Below, one piece after another: positions 53,279 to 61,681 of a stretch of 64,000 nucleotides of DNA. The position numbers were made by a program, and so were the translations under genes. The stretch is from Methylobacterium sp. DB0501 (GTDB lineage: Bacteria; Pseudomonadota; Alphaproteobacteria; Rhizobiales; Beijerinckiaceae). The notes below the pieces were generated by a model. The model saw only the letters and a list, made by a program, of their open reading frames with translations. It did not search any database and was not told where the DNA came from. Position 1 is the first letter of the stretch; every line of letters begins with the position of its first letter. The stretch spans positions 682,001-746,000 of the forward strand of contig NZ_JAAKGV010000001.1 in the NCBI RefSeq assembly GCF_011043735.1. The letters are read 5' to 3'.

Positions 53279-53935
53279 ATGAGCCATGCCCAGCGGCTGC
53301 GGCGGACGATCGAGGACGAGATCGTGGACGGGATCCTGCGGCCCGGCGACCGGCTCGACGAGGTCCAGCTCGCCTCCCGGTTCGGGGTCTCTCGCACGCC
53401 GATCCGCGAGGCGCTGCTGCAACTCGCCGTCACCGGCCTGATCGAGGTCAAGCCGCGCCGCGGCGCCGTGGTGAGCACGCCCGAGGCCGGTCGGCTGCTA
53501 GAGATGTTCGAGACCATGGCGGAGCTGGAGGCAGCCTGCGGGCGCCTCGCCGCACGGCGCCTGACGGACGAGCACCAGCGCGACCTCGTCGCGGCCCTCG
53601 ATGCCTGCCGGGCGGCCGCCGCGACGGGCGACACCGAGGTCTACTACGCCGAGAACGCGGTCTTCCACGCGGTGATCTACCGGGCCTCGCGCAACGGGTT
53701 CCTGTGCGAGCAGGCGGTGAGCCTGAGCCGGCGCTTGGCGCCGTTCCGGCGCATCCAGCTGCGCGGCCGCAACCGACTGCGCCAGTCCCTCGCCGAGCAC
53801 GAGGGCGCGGTCGAGGCGATCCTGGCCGGGGACGAGGCGCTGGCCGGCGAGCGCCTGCGCGCCCACGTGCTGGTCCAGGGCGACCGGTTCTCGGAGCTGA
53901 TCCGCAGCCTGCCGGGCGGCAGCGCGGCGGCCTGA
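53279..53935 (+). CDS. matR: GntR-family (FCD/FadR type) regulator of the mat operon
   Basis: A 218-residue protein with an N-terminal winged helix (about 5-70: RLRRTIEDEIVDGILRPGDRLDEVQLASRFGVSRTPIREALLQLA) and an FCD effector domain (about 80-200), in which the metal-binding residues are in the helices with AENAVFHAVIYRAS and LAEHEGAVEAILAGD. It is divergently oriented to matP, as in Sinorhizobium. It probably represses matPQMAB and is released by malonate or malonyl-CoA. ATG at 53279 is the natural start after a non-conserved upstream frame. Confidence 0.9.
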   Translation: MSHAQRLRRTIEDEIVDGILRPGDRLDEVQLASRFGVSRTPIREALLQLAVTGLIEVKPRRGAVVSTPEAGRLLEMFETMAELEAACGRLAARRLTDEHQRDLVAALDACRAAAATGDTEVYYAENAVFHAVIYRASRNGFLCEQAVSLSRRLAPFRRIQLRGRNRLRQSLAEHEGAVEAILAGDEALAGERLRAHVLVQGDRFSELIRSLPGGSAAA

Positions 53936-53957
53936 CCTTCAGGTCAACCCCTTGACC
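53933..53957 (+). terminator. Nested dyads at the end of matR
   Basis: TGACCT-TC-AGGTCA (53933-53946) overlaps the matR stop, and GGTCAA-CCCC-TTGACC (53942-53957) follows. They are mutually exclusive hairpins with T-rich sequence 10 bp after (CTTTCTTT). A weak terminator is possible. Confidence 0.4.
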
Positions 53958-54064
53958 CTACGGCGCTTTCTTTGAAGCGGAACGACCCCCGGGACGCCAC
54001 GTTGTGATCCCGAGCGCCTACGCTTGCGGGCGCCCGCCGCGATCCTCCTGCTTCCGGTGCCGTG

Positions 54065-55225
54065 ATGCCGCCCGAACCCCGCTCCGGTCTCGCCTCGTCC
54101 GGCGTGACCTCGACCCTGTGGACCGTCTTCCTCGGCCTCGCCCTGGTGCGCCTCGTCACCGCGCGCCGGCCCGACGGCGTGCAGGACGCTGCGCCCGACC
54201 CGACCCGGCATCTCGGCGGCGGCGCCAAGTCGTATTCCGGGCGTCCGGCCCAATGGGTGGCCGACACGGAGGAAGATCGCGGGCGCAAGGCCGAGACGCC
54301 GACCGAGATCTCCGCCAAGGGCTGGAAGGACATCCTCTACCGCGTCTACCTCGAATTCCAGAAGGACCGGGTGCTGTCGGTGGCGGCGGGCGTCACGTTC
54401 TACACCCTGCTCGCCCTCTTCCCGGCGGTGGCGGCCCTCGTCTCGCTCTACGGGCTGTTCACCGACCCGAGCACGATCAACGACCACCTCTCGCTGCTCC
54501 AGGGCGTGCTGCCCAACGGCGCGCTGGAGATCATCGGCGACCAGGTCAAGCGCATCACCGCCAAGGGCGGCACCACGCTCGGCATCACCTTCTTCACCAG
54601 CCTCGCGATCTCGTTGTGGAGCGCCAATGCCGGCATGAAGGCGATGTTCGACGCGCTCAACATCGTCTACGAGGAGGAGGAGAAGCGCAGCTTCCTCCAG
54701 CTCAACCTGCGCTCGCTCACCTTCACCTTCGGCGCGCTGGCCTTCGTCATCGTGGCCCTCGGCTGCATCGTGGTGCTGCCGGTGGCGCTGAACTTCTTGG
54801 GCTATTTCGGCATCCGGATCAGCCCGACGGCCTGGTACATCGCGCTCCTGCGCTGGCCGGCCCTGCTCGCCGTACTGCTCTTCGCACTCGCGCTCCTCTA
54901 CCGCTACGGCCCGAGCCGCGACCTGCCGCGCTGGCGCTGGGTCACGCCCGGCAGCCTCGCCGCCGGGGTGGTGTGGCTCGTCGCCTCGATCGGCTTCTCC
55001 TGGTACGTCGCGCATTTCGGCAGCTACAACGAGACCTACGGCTCGCTTGGCGCCGCGATCGGCTTCATGACCTGGATCTGGATCTCGTCGACGATCGTGC
55101 TGCTCGGCGGCGAGATCAACGCCGAACTCGAGCATCAGACCGCCCGCGACACCACCACCGGGCCGGAGGAGCCGATGGGCGCCCGCCGGGCCAGGATGGC
55201 CGACACGGTCGGGGCGCCGGCCTGA
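54065..55225 (+). CDS. YihY/BrkB-family inner-membrane protein
   Basis: A 386-residue protein with an N-terminal cytoplasmic stretch (about 1-95) and a YihY/UPF0761 membrane domain of six helices (about 105-355). Landmarks are GWKDILYRVYLEFQKDRVLSVAAGVTFYTLLALFPA, LWSANAGMKAMFDALNIVYEE and SYNETYGSLGAAIGFMTWIWISS. The function is not established; older annotation as ribonuclease BN is wrong. A short Asp-rich end completes it. GTG at 54062 or ATG at 54065 serve equally as start. Confidence 0.93.
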   Translation: MPPEPRSGLASSGVTSTLWTVFLGLALVRLVTARRPDGVQDAAPDPTRHLGGGAKSYSGRPAQWVADTEEDRGRKAETPTEISAKGWKDILYRVYLEFQKDRVLSVAAGVTFYTLLALFPAVAALVSLYGLFTDPSTINDHLSLLQGVLPNGALEIIGDQVKRITAKGGTTLGITFFTSLAISLWSANAGMKAMFDALNIVYEEEEKRSFLQLNLRSLTFTFGALAFVIVALGCIVVLPVALNFLGYFGIRISPTAWYIALLRWPALLAVLLFALALLYRYGPSRDLPRWRWVTPGSLAAGVVWLVASIGFSWYVAHFGSYNETYGSLGAAIGFMTWIWISSTIVLLGGEINAELEHQTARDTTTGPEEPMGARRARMADTVGAPA

Positions 55226-55316
55226 AGCGTTACCGCGCCGCACCATCTCGCGGGATGGGGTGCGCACCACCATCTTGAGGCCTCGACGGTTACGGACGTG
55301 ACGAGGAGAGACCGCG

Positions 55317-55727
55317 ATGGCCGTGAACGAGATCGGCATCGCCGAGGCCCGCACCGAGGCGGAGTGGCGCCGGGCCCTGACGCCCGAGCAGTACCGCATC
55401 CTGCGGGAGCACGGCACCGAGCGGGCCGGCACCAGCCCGCTCAACCACGAGAAGCGCGCCGGCACCTTCGTCTGCGCCGGCTGCGGGCAGCCGCTGTTCG
55501 CCTCCGGCACCAAGTTCGAATCCGGCACCGGCTGGCCGAGCTTCTATGCCCCGCTCGACGGTGCGGTGGAGACCCAGACCGATCGCTCGTTCTTCATGAC
55601 CCGCACCGAGGTGCATTGCGCCCGCTGCCACGGCCATCTCGGCCACGTGTTCGACGACGGGCCGGCGCCGACCGGGCTGCGGTACTGCATGAATGGCGGG
55701 GCGATGGCGTTCGAGCCGGAGGGGTGA
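55317..55727 (+). CDS. msrB: Peptide-methionine (R)-S-oxide reductase
   Basis: A 136-residue zinc-containing MsrB that reduces Met-(R)-sulfoxide in proteins. Zinc cysteines are in CAGC (53, 56) and CARC (101, 104), and the catalytic Cys124 is in RYCMNGGAM (the usual motif is RYCINS). The substrate region SGTGWPSF is at 69-76. An excellent GAGGAGAG site precedes the ATG. It follows the YihY gene by 91 bp and converges with the SPL-like gene after a large hairpin. Confidence 0.96.
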   Translation: MAVNEIGIAEARTEAEWRRALTPEQYRILREHGTERAGTSPLNHEKRAGTFVCAGCGQPLFASGTKFESGTGWPSFYAPLDGAVETQTDRSFFMTRTEVHCARCHGHLGHVFDDGPAPTGLRYCMNGGAMAFEPEG

Positions 55728-55770
55728 GGCGGCACAGGCGGCCCCGACCGTCGTCGGCGCCCTCTACCCT

Positions 55771-55839
55771 CCACGCCGTGGCCCTCCACGACATCGCGGG
55801 GCTCGCGTCGCGGCCCCGTGATGTCCGTGGAGGGCGTGG
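55771..55839. other. Long imperfect inverted repeat between convergent genes
   Basis: CCCTCCACGACATC (55782-55795) pairs with GATGTCCGTGGAGGG (55820-55833) with one bulge, a GCGGGG/CCCCGT inner stem continues toward a short loop, and outer CCACGCC/GGCGTGG arms (55771-55777 and 55833-55839) extend it. It lies between msrB and the SPL-like gene, which converge. A bidirectional stop or REP-like function is possible. Confidence 0.65.
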
Positions 55840-55869
55840 GCGGCCCAACCGGGCGCTCGAAGGCCCGCC

Positions 55870-56958
55870 CTACGTCCAGTAGAGCACCCGCGCCGCCGGC
55901 AGCTTCTCCGCCAGCTCCCGCGTCAGGCACGCCTTCATCTCCCGCATCAGCTCGGCCGGAAACACGTATTTCACCGAACCGAACTTGGTGAGCTTGCGGC
56001 TGCGCTCCTCCTCCCGCATCGGCAGGTCCGAGCCCGGGTACCAGCCCGCCAGCACCTCCTTCGAGCCGGGGGTGAAGCGGTGGGTGATGAGTTCCGCGGT
56101 GAGATCGAGGTCGCGGACGCCGTCGAGCGCCGCGGCGGCGTCGGCGAACAGGGAGGCGTAGGCCTCGCGCCACTCCGGCACGGGCAGGATCGGCGCCACC
56201 GTGAGCCCGACCGGGTAGCCGGCCCGCGCCACCGCGCCCATCGCGCCGAGCCGGTCGCGCAACGGGGCGGTGCCGCCTTCGTAGCGAGTGGCCGAGGCGG
56301 CGTTGACCGAGAAGCGCAGCCGCGTGCGGCGTCCGTGGTCCAATCCGAGCAGCGGCTCGATCGCGGCGAACTTGGTGGTCGCGCGCAACGAGACCGGGGC
56401 GCTCCAGGCGCCGAAATGCCGGATCGCCGCCGAGAGCGAGCCGGTCAGGTGCTCGATGCCGAGGGGATCGGTGTAGCACGAGGCCTCGAAGGTGGTGCCC
56501 TCCTGCGCCCGGTCGGCGCTCGCCGAGGTGACGCTGCCCTGCCCGGCATAGGCTGCGAGATTCGCGAGAATTTCGGGCAGGTTGGCGTAGACCCGCGTCA
56601 CCGGCGGCCCCGAAAGCGAGCCGGCGAGATAGCAATACTGGCAATGGGCCGGGCAACCCTCGGCGAGGTCGACGCGCCAGTCGGCGCTCGGCGGGATCGG
56701 CTGCAGCTTGAGCTTGGTCGGCGGCGCCACCACCACCGCGAGGGTGTTCTTGGCCTCGATATAGGCCCGGCGCGGGTCGGGATGGCGCAGGCCGACGAGG
56801 CGGTTGCCGGGCAGTTCCTCGACGGGAAGGCCGAGACCGGCGGTCCGCGCGGCGATCGCCCGTCCATGGGGGTGGTCGCGCGCCGCCGCGGTGATGACCA
56901 CCCGGCGCGGGCGCCAGAGGCGGGCGGTGCGGGCGGGGGCGGGATCGTGGACGGTCAT
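55870..56958 (-). CDS. Spore photoproduct lyase-like radical SAM protein
   Basis: A 362-residue radical SAM enzyme. The 4Fe-4S cysteines are in GCPAHCQYCYL (Cys102, Cys106, Cys109). The family Cys161 in EASCYTDPLGIEHLTG aligns, from memory, with the H-donor cysteine of Bacillus SPL. The N-terminal domain and the C-terminal LTAELITHRFTPGSKEVL are also SPL-like. Spore photoproduct lyases repair 5-thyminyl-dihydrothymine in spores, yet alphaproteobacteria do not sporulate, so its role may be repair of another DNA or RNA lesion. ATG 56958 was preferred over a GTG 15 bp before it. Confidence 0.88.
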   Translation of the reverse strand: MTVHDPAPARTARLWRPRRVVITAAARDHPHGRAIAARTAGLGLPVEELPGNRLVGLRHPDPRRAYIEAKNTLAVVVAPPTKLKLQPIPPSADWRVDLAEGCPAHCQYCYLAGSLSGPPVTRVYANLPEILANLAAYAGQGSVTSASADRAQEGTTFEASCYTDPLGIEHLTGSLSAAIRHFGAWSAPVSLRATTKFAAIEPLLGLDHGRRTRLRFSVNAASATRYEGGTAPLRDRLGAMGAVARAGYPVGLTVAPILPVPEWREAYASLFADAAAALDGVRDLDLTAELITHRFTPGSKEVLAGWYPGSDLPMREEERSRKLTKFGSVKYVFPAELMREMKACLTRELAEKLPAARVLYWT

Positions 56959-57047
56959 GCCCGGCGAACGCACGGGACCCTGCTCCGGGTCCCGCCCGCG
57001 GCGTTGGTGAGCTGGCCCCGGTCCCTAAGCCCCGATGCCGGGCTTCG

Positions 57048-57311
57048 TCAGTGCCGGGCCTGCGGCCGCACCGTGTAGGTGCCGCCACGGATCCGCTCGG
57101 GGAAGCCCTCGGCGTAGCGGGCGGTGGCCTCCTCGCCGTAGGTGTGAACGAGTTCCTGGAAGGCCGCGAACAGGGCGGCCTGGGCCATGCAATCGCCGTC
57201 GAGCCCGTCCAGGCAACCTTCCGCGAAGGCCTCCGAGACGTAGCTCAGGGCGGCGCGCTTCGCCTCCTGGTCGGAATCGAGCGCGGGGTCGTGGGTTTCG
57301 AAGTCGGTCAT
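57048..57311 (-). CDS. Small acidic hypothetical protein
   Basis: An 87-residue protein with a helical pattern: MTDFETHDPALDSDQEAKRA, ALSYVSEAFAEGCLDGLDGDCMAQAALF, then LVHTYGEEATARYAEGFPERI. The composition and the DGLD-DC-AQAALF segment suggest a conserved alphaproteobacterial family, but I cannot name it. It has two Cys in the middle. It lies between the SPL-like gene and the TIGR02301 gene on the same strand; it is not clearly in an operon. Confidence 0.65.
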   Translation of the reverse strand: MTDFETHDPALDSDQEAKRAALSYVSEAFAEGCLDGLDGDCMAQAALFAAFQELVHTYGEEATARYAEGFPERIRGGTYTVRPQARH

Positions 57312-57472
57312 CGACAGCCTTGGAGATCGGGTCTCTGGGGGAGAACGGCGGTCTCGAATCCGCAGCGGCCTCAGGTGATGACCGGATTCATAGGATCTCC
57401 GCCGGCCCCGGGCCAGCAAGGAATTGCGAAGAGGTTAACGCCGCCGCGAGAATGCCTCACGCCTCGACGCTG

Positions 57473-57490
57473 GCGCCACAGCTGTGGCGC
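57473..57490. other. 18-bp perfect palindrome after the TIGR02301 gene
   Basis: GCGCCACAGCTGTGGCGC is a perfect dyad with no spacer, 17 bp beyond the TIGR02301 stop (57508) in the minus-strand transcript. It may be a protein-binding site or a terminator-like element. Confidence 0.5.
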
Positions 57491-57507
57491 GCCCGCAACA
57501 GGCGGCC

Positions 57508-57939
57508 TCAGCCGCCGAACCGGTTCGCCAGGGCGGCGGACAGGCGCTCGCCTTCCGCGATGTAGCGGGTGGCGGCCTCGACCGCCGACGGCGTGCAGAC
57601 CCGGTAGGTGACGGCGTAGCCGCCATAGCCGCGGTTATAGGCCCCGGCGAGCCGGTCGCGCCGGCCCGGGCTGGTGCCCTCGGCGTCGAGCAGGGCCTTC
57701 ATCCGCGCCGGCCATTCCGGCGCGTCCGGCGTGCCGCACAATTCGCGCAGGAAGCTCAGCGAACCGATGATCTCCGACAGGCGCAGGAGGTCGCGGTCGT
57801 AGGGGGCGGGCGCGTCGGCCGGCGCAGGCGCCGCCGGGGCCTCCTTCTCCGGCGGCTTGGCGGCGGGCTTCGGCCGGGTCTGCGCCAGGGCGGGCAGGGC
57901 CGCGAGCAGGCAGGCCGCCAGCAGGACGGCGCACCTCAC
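57508..57939 (-). CDS. TIGR02301-family secreted protein
   Basis: A 143-residue protein with a signal peptide (CAVLLAACLLAALPALAQ), a Pro/Ala/Lys-rich linker and a C-terminal conserved region: LLRLSEIIGSLSFLRELCGTPDAPEW and NRGYGGYAVTYRVCTPSAVEAATRYIAEGE. These match the TIGR02301 family of uncharacterised periplasmic proteins common in Hyphomicrobiales. The two conserved Cys may pair. The GTG at 57939 overlaps the Nudix stop (GTGA), making it the fourth gene of an overlapping operon. Confidence 0.85.
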   Translation of the reverse strand: MRCAVLLAACLLAALPALAQTRPKPAAKPPEKEAPAAPAPADAPAPYDRDLLRLSEIIGSLSFLRELCGTPDAPEWPARMKALLDAEGTSPGRRDRLAGAYNRGYGGYAVTYRVCTPSAVEAATRYIAEGERLSAALANRFGG

Positions 57940-58460
57940 GACGCGTTCCCCATCACGGCCGGCTCTCCCATGACGTCCGGCTCTTGCATGACGGCCAGCG
58001 CCTGGGCGATCACGTCGTGCAGCCCCCGGGTGGTCGGCAGCTCGCGCGCCTCCGCCGGGGTCACCCAGCGCAGGTCGAGGGCTTCCGGCCCGGTGGCCGG
58101 CTCGCCGGAGAGCCACCGGGCGGCATGGGGGTGGATCACGAAATGGTGCAGCACCGCGCCGTCCGCGTCGCGCTCGATCACCTCCAGCGGGCTCAACGCC
58201 GCGACCGCCTCGGCCACCACCCCGACCTCCTCGTGCAACTCGCGCAGGGCCGCCTCGGCCAGGGTCTCGCCCGCCTCCACCTGACCGCCGGGCAGGGTGT
58301 AGACCCCGCGCATCGGCGCCTGGCCGCGGGCGGCGAGCAGGACGCGCCCGTCCCGCACCACCGCCGCGGAGGCGGCGATGAACGGCCGCACGGGATAGCG
58401 GCGGCGCCAGGCGAGCTCCCAGGCGGGTTCCCGAGCCGGTTCCTCGGCCTCGCTGCTCAC
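57936..58460 (-). CDS. Nudix hydrolase
   Basis: A 174-residue hydrolase with a full Nudix box (GGQVEAGETLAEAALRELHEEVGV, about residues 58-81). It cleaves nucleoside diphosphates linked to other moieties; the substrate is not evident. The C-terminus contains a short repeat (QEPDVMGEPAVMGNAS) of two units that is reflected in DNA as repeated CATGACGGCCGGCTC-like stretches. GTG start overlaps the end of the upstream gene by 4 bp and its stop overlaps the next gene by 4 bp. Confidence 0.88.
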   Translation of the reverse strand: MSSEAEEPAREPAWELAWRRRYPVRPFIAASAAVVRDGRVLLAARGQAPMRGVYTLPGGQVEAGETLAEAALRELHEEVGVVAEAVAALSPLEVIERDADGAVLHHFVIHPHAARWLSGEPATGPEALDLRWVTPAEARELPTTRGLHDVIAQALAVMQEPDVMGEPAVMGNAS

Positions 58461-59479
58461 GGCCGCGCATCCCCGTCCTGCACCGTCGCCAGGCGCCCGT
58501 CCGCCAGCGCCACGATGACGGGCGCGTTGCGCCCGGAGCCCAGGACCGCGAGCCCGGCGCCGATCGGAGCCGGCAGGGCCGCCCGCGCCCGCTCCGCGAG
58601 GTCCTTCAGCGAGACGTAGGCGAGGGCGGCCCGATCCCGGGTCGCCAAGACGATCTCACCGTCGCCGAGGTCGGCACCGGGGGCGGAAAAGCCCTTGCCG
58701 TCCTGGCTCCTGCCGCCCTGCGCCTGCCGGGCGGGCTTGGGCCCGGCGAGGCTCCAATGCTCGATCCGGCCCTCCTCGCCCCGCACCAGCACCGCGCCGG
58801 GCCCGGGCAGGTCGGCGGCGAGGCGTACGGCGCCGGGCTCGGGCGGCGTCTCCGCCGTCACCCGCCAGGCTCCGTCCCGGCGCCCGATCACCGCGAGGCC
58901 CGCGCCCTCCGGGTGCTCGCTCACCGTGAGCAGGGCGAGGGCGCCGTCGATCTCGACCGGACGCAGCGTGTCGGCGGCGAAGACCGCGCCCGCGCCCGGC
59001 GGCACCGTCGCGGTCGCCACCGGCACGGGCTTCGGATCGGCGCTCATCGTGACCTTCTGGCGCTCGCGGATCGTCACGCCGGCGGCGGCGGGGTGCCCGT
59101 CCGGGCTTCGGCTCGGGCCCGACAGGTAGGCGCTGACCGGGCCGGACAGCACCCGTCGCGAGCCCGGCACCGCGCCCTTCGGCGCCTCGGCGGCGGTCAG
59201 GCCCTCGACCGCGTCGAGGGAGAGGGGGACGACCGTGACCCGGTCGCCGGTGAGAGAGAGGACGGCCGCGCCGGTCTCGCCCCAGGCGACGGCGAGCGGG
59301 CCGGCCTTGCGCGGCAGCTGCGGCAGCCCGGCGGTCGCGACCGCCAGGGCCGCCTCGCTGCGCGCGTCGCGCAGCTGCGTCACCCGGAACGGCAGGTCGA
59401 GGAGGGTGACCCGCGGCTCGGCGGCGGCGGGCGAGGCGAGAAGCAGGACGGCGAGGGCGAGCGCCGCCCGCTCAGACAT
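58457..59479 (-). CDS. Secreted propeller-like hypothetical protein
   Basis: A 340-residue protein with a signal peptide (ALALAVLLLASPAAA), cleaved after AAAEP. The rest is beta-rich with repeating G-x-V-x-hydrophobic stretches, such as VAWGETGAAVLSLTGDRVTVVPL and LATRDRAALAYVSLKD, which suggest a beta-propeller. No enzyme motif is seen. ATG overlaps the SDR stop by 8 bp, and its own stop overlaps the Nudix gene. No family name can be given. Confidence 0.6.
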   Translation of the reverse strand: MSERAALALAVLLLASPAAAEPRVTLLDLPFRVTQLRDARSEAALAVATAGLPQLPRKAGPLAVAWGETGAAVLSLTGDRVTVVPLSLDAVEGLTAAEAPKGAVPGSRRVLSGPVSAYLSGPSRSPDGHPAAAGVTIRERQKVTMSADPKPVPVATATVPPGAGAVFAADTLRPVEIDGALALLTVSEHPEGAGLAVIGRRDGAWRVTAETPPEPGAVRLAADLPGPGAVLVRGEEGRIEHWSLAGPKPARQAQGGRSQDGKGFSAPGADLGDGEIVLATRDRAALAYVSLKDLAERARAALPAPIGAGLAVLGSGRNAPVIVALADGRLATVQDGDARP

Positions 59480-60227
59480 GCTGGCCGCCGTTGATGTGCA
59501 ATTCGGCGCCGTTCACGTAGGACGAGGCCTCGGTGCACAGGAAGTAGATCGCCTTGGCGACCTCGTCCGGGGTGCCGAGGCGGCGCTGCGGGATCTGTGC
59601 CACCAGCTTGTCGGTCCCGGGCGACAGGATCGAGGTGTCGATCTCGCCCGGCGAGATCGCGTTCACCCGCACGCCGAGCGGCCCGAAATCCGAGGCCATC
59701 TCGCGGGTGAGGCCCGCGAGCGCCGCCTTCGAGGTGGCGTAGGCCGCTCCCGCGAAGGGGTGGACGCGCGAGCCGGCGATCGACGTCACGTTGACGATCG
59801 AGCCGCGAGCCCGGGTCAACTCGTCGCGCAGGCCGCGGGCGAGCAGGATCGGCGCGAAGAAATTGACCTGGAACACCCGCTGCCAGTCGGAGAACGGAGT
59901 GTCGATGGCTCCCAGCCGCGCGCCGCCGGCCCCCTTCGGCGAGATGCCGGCATTGTTGACGAGGGCGTGCAGCAGCCCGCCCTCGGCCTCGAGCCGCCCG
60001 GCCACCTCCTGGACGGCGCGGATCGTGTCGTCCGGGTCGGCGAGGTCGACCTGCAGGTGGTCCTCCGGCCCCATCTCCCACGGGCAGTTCTCCGGGAAGG
60101 GGTGGCGTGAGCAGGTGATGACGCGCCAGCCCGCCGCCGAGAAGCGCTTGACGGTGGCGTGGCCGATCCCCCGGCTCGCGCCGGTGAGCAGCATCACGCG
60201 GCGGCGTTCGTTCGACGGTTGGGCCAC
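59472..60227 (-). CDS. Short-chain dehydrogenase/reductase
   Basis: A 251-residue classical SDR. The nucleotide motif TGASRGIG (about 15-22), NNAG (about 93-96), catalytic Ser (VTSIAGS), Tyr-X3-Lys (YATSKAA, about 162-166) and SPGEIDTSIL are all in order. It could be a 3-oxoacyl-(ACP)-reductase-like or alcohol dehydrogenase. The GTG at 60227 has a GAGGA site 7 nt upstream and is the operon start; an in-frame upstream extension is not conserved. Substrate unknown. Confidence 0.92.
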   Translation of the reverse strand: MAQPSNERRRVMLLTGASRGIGHATVKRFSAAGWRVITCSRHPFPENCPWEMGPEDHLQVDLADPDDTIRAVQEVAGRLEAEGGLLHALVNNAGISPKGAGGARLGAIDTPFSDWQRVFQVNFFAPILLARGLRDELTRARGSIVNVTSIAGSRVHPFAGAAYATSKAALAGLTREMASDFGPLGVRVNAISPGEIDTSILSPGTDKLVAQIPQRRLGTPDEVAKAIYFLCTEASSYVNGAELHINGGQHV

Positions 60228-60372
60228 GGCCGTTCCTCGGGATGTCCGGTGCGGGGCGCCGCCGTCTCGGGGGGCGCGGATAAGCCTCAGGGTAGAGCCC
60301 GGCGGCCCGGAAATCCAGGGCTCGCCGCGCCGCAGCAATGCGTCCGCGCGGCTCCCGTGACGGACCTTGCCG

Positions 60373-60981
60373 TCATGGATAGAGGCGCTGGCCCTCCCAG
60401 CCGCCGCCCCGGCGGGTGAAGCGCACCCGGTCGTGCAGGCGGTAGGCGCCGTCGTGCCAGAACTCCATCGAGGTCGGCGCGATGCGATAGCCGGTCCAGT
60501 GGGGCGGCCGCGGCACGGTCTCGCCGGGAAAGCGGGCGCCGACCTCCTCCACCGCCCGGATCAGCGTCTCGCGGCTGTCGAGGGGTTGCGATTGCCGGCT
60601 GGCCCAGGCGCCGAGGCGGCTGTCGCGGGCGCGGCTCGCGAAATAGGCGTCGGCCTCGGCGTCGTCGACCTTCGTCACCGGGCCGCGGGCCCGCACCTGG
60701 CGGCGCAGGCTCTTCCAGTGCAGCACGATCGCCGCCCGCGGGTTGTCGGCGAGCTCCAGCCCCTTCATCGACAAGGTGTTGGTATAGAACACGAATCCGC
60801 GCTCGTCGACGTCCTTGAGGAGCACGATGCGCACGTCCGGCAGCCCGTCGGCGTCGCAGGTCGCGAGCGCCATGGCGTTCGGATCCTCCGGCTCCGCGGC
60901 CTCTGCCTCGGCAAACCATTGCCGGAACAGCGCCCAGGGATCCGGGTTCTGCGTGAAATCATCCTTCGTTAACCCGTCCAC
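60373..60981 (-). CDS. pdxH: Pyridoxamine/pyridoxine 5'-phosphate oxidase
   Basis: A 202-residue FMN enzyme for the last step of PLP synthesis. It has LFRQWFAEAEAAEPEDPNAMALATCD, the FMN- and PLP-binding RIVLLKDVDERGFVFYTNTLSMKG, the WKSLRRQVRARG segment and the C-terminal WEGQRLYP. The GTG at 60981 was chosen because AAGGA lies 7 nt upstream; a TTG at 61014 would add 11 residues but lacks such a site. It is transcribed on its own, with the SDR operon starting 145 bp downstream. Confidence 0.94.
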   Translation of the reverse strand: MDGLTKDDFTQNPDPWALFRQWFAEAEAAEPEDPNAMALATCDADGLPDVRIVLLKDVDERGFVFYTNTLSMKGLELADNPRAAIVLHWKSLRRQVRARGPVTKVDDAEADAYFASRARDSRLGAWASRQSQPLDSRETLIRAVEEVGARFPGETVPRPPHWTGYRIAPTSMEFWHDGAYRLHDRVRFTRRGGGWEGQRLYP

Positions 60982-61095
60982 GGCATCGTCCTTACCCAAG
61001 TGGCTTCTCGCCAATGTGACAACCGGAACCGGGGGCGGGCCGGCGTCGCATCCTCATGCGTCGCGACGGGCCGCCCGGTCGTGAGAACAGGTGTA

Positions 61096-61575
61096 ATGCG
61101 TCGCGGTGCGTGTAAAGTCGGTACGGTGACGCTCAGCCTCGCCCTCGCGGCGAGCGCGCTGGTGAGCGTCCTGGCGATCGGCGGCTGCAGCCAGCCGCTC
61201 ATCATGTTCACGCCGCAGGTGGATGCGGCCCCGCCGGAGCCCGAGAGCACCGGCAGCATCGAGCCCGCGGCCCCGAAGAGCTTCGGCTCCGACCTGTCCG
61301 GCGAGGATTGGCGCCGGGCCAAGGCGGCGCTCGGGGTCGCCCTCGATCCCCAGGGCAACGGCCAGCCGGTGAAGTGGGACAACCCGGATTCCGGCATGCG
61401 CGGCATGGTCAACCCGACCGGGTTGCCCTTCGTGAGGAACGACGAGATCTGCCGCGGCTTCCTTGCCTCGGTGATCGGCCCGTCGGGCAACCGCTTCGTG
61501 CGCGGCACCGGCTGCCGTCCGTCCGGCGGCGCCTGGGAGTTGAAGAGCCTGAAGGCGTCGTCGAAGCCGGGGTAG
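61096..61575 (+). CDS. RT0821/Lpp0805-type surface lipoprotein
   Basis: A 159-residue lipoprotein: a signal peptide with SLALAASALVSVLAIGGC (lipidated Cys at about 31), a Pro/Glu-rich linker and a C-terminal domain (about 70-155) with WDNPDSGMRGMVNPTG, CRGF and GTGCRPSGGAWEL. This pattern matches the RT0821/Lpp0805 family of small alphaproteobacterial surface proteins related to the 17-kDa antigen. It is divergent from pdxH and followed by a 10-bp hairpin. Confidence 0.75.
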   Translation: MRRGACKVGTVTLSLALAASALVSVLAIGGCSQPLIMFTPQVDAAPPEPESTGSIEPAAPKSFGSDLSGEDWRRAKAALGVALDPQGNGQPVKWDNPDSGMRGMVNPTGLPFVRNDEICRGFLASVIGPSGNRFVRGTGCRPSGGAWELKSLKASSKPG

Positions 61576-61589
61576 GGGAGCCCTCGAGA

Positions 61590-61622
61590 CGATCCGGTCG
61601 CGCCCGTTCCGTGACCGGATCG
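61590..61622 (+). terminator. Hairpin after the lipoprotein gene
   Basis: CGATCCGGTC (61590-61599) pairs perfectly with GACCGGATCG (61613-61622), 15 bp after the stop codon. No T-run follows, so termination would be weak. Confidence 0.5.
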
Positions 61623-61681
61623 CCCAGCGTGGCGCGCATGAAGGAAGTGACGTAACCTGGATTCTTCCCGCTCCGCCTGCG

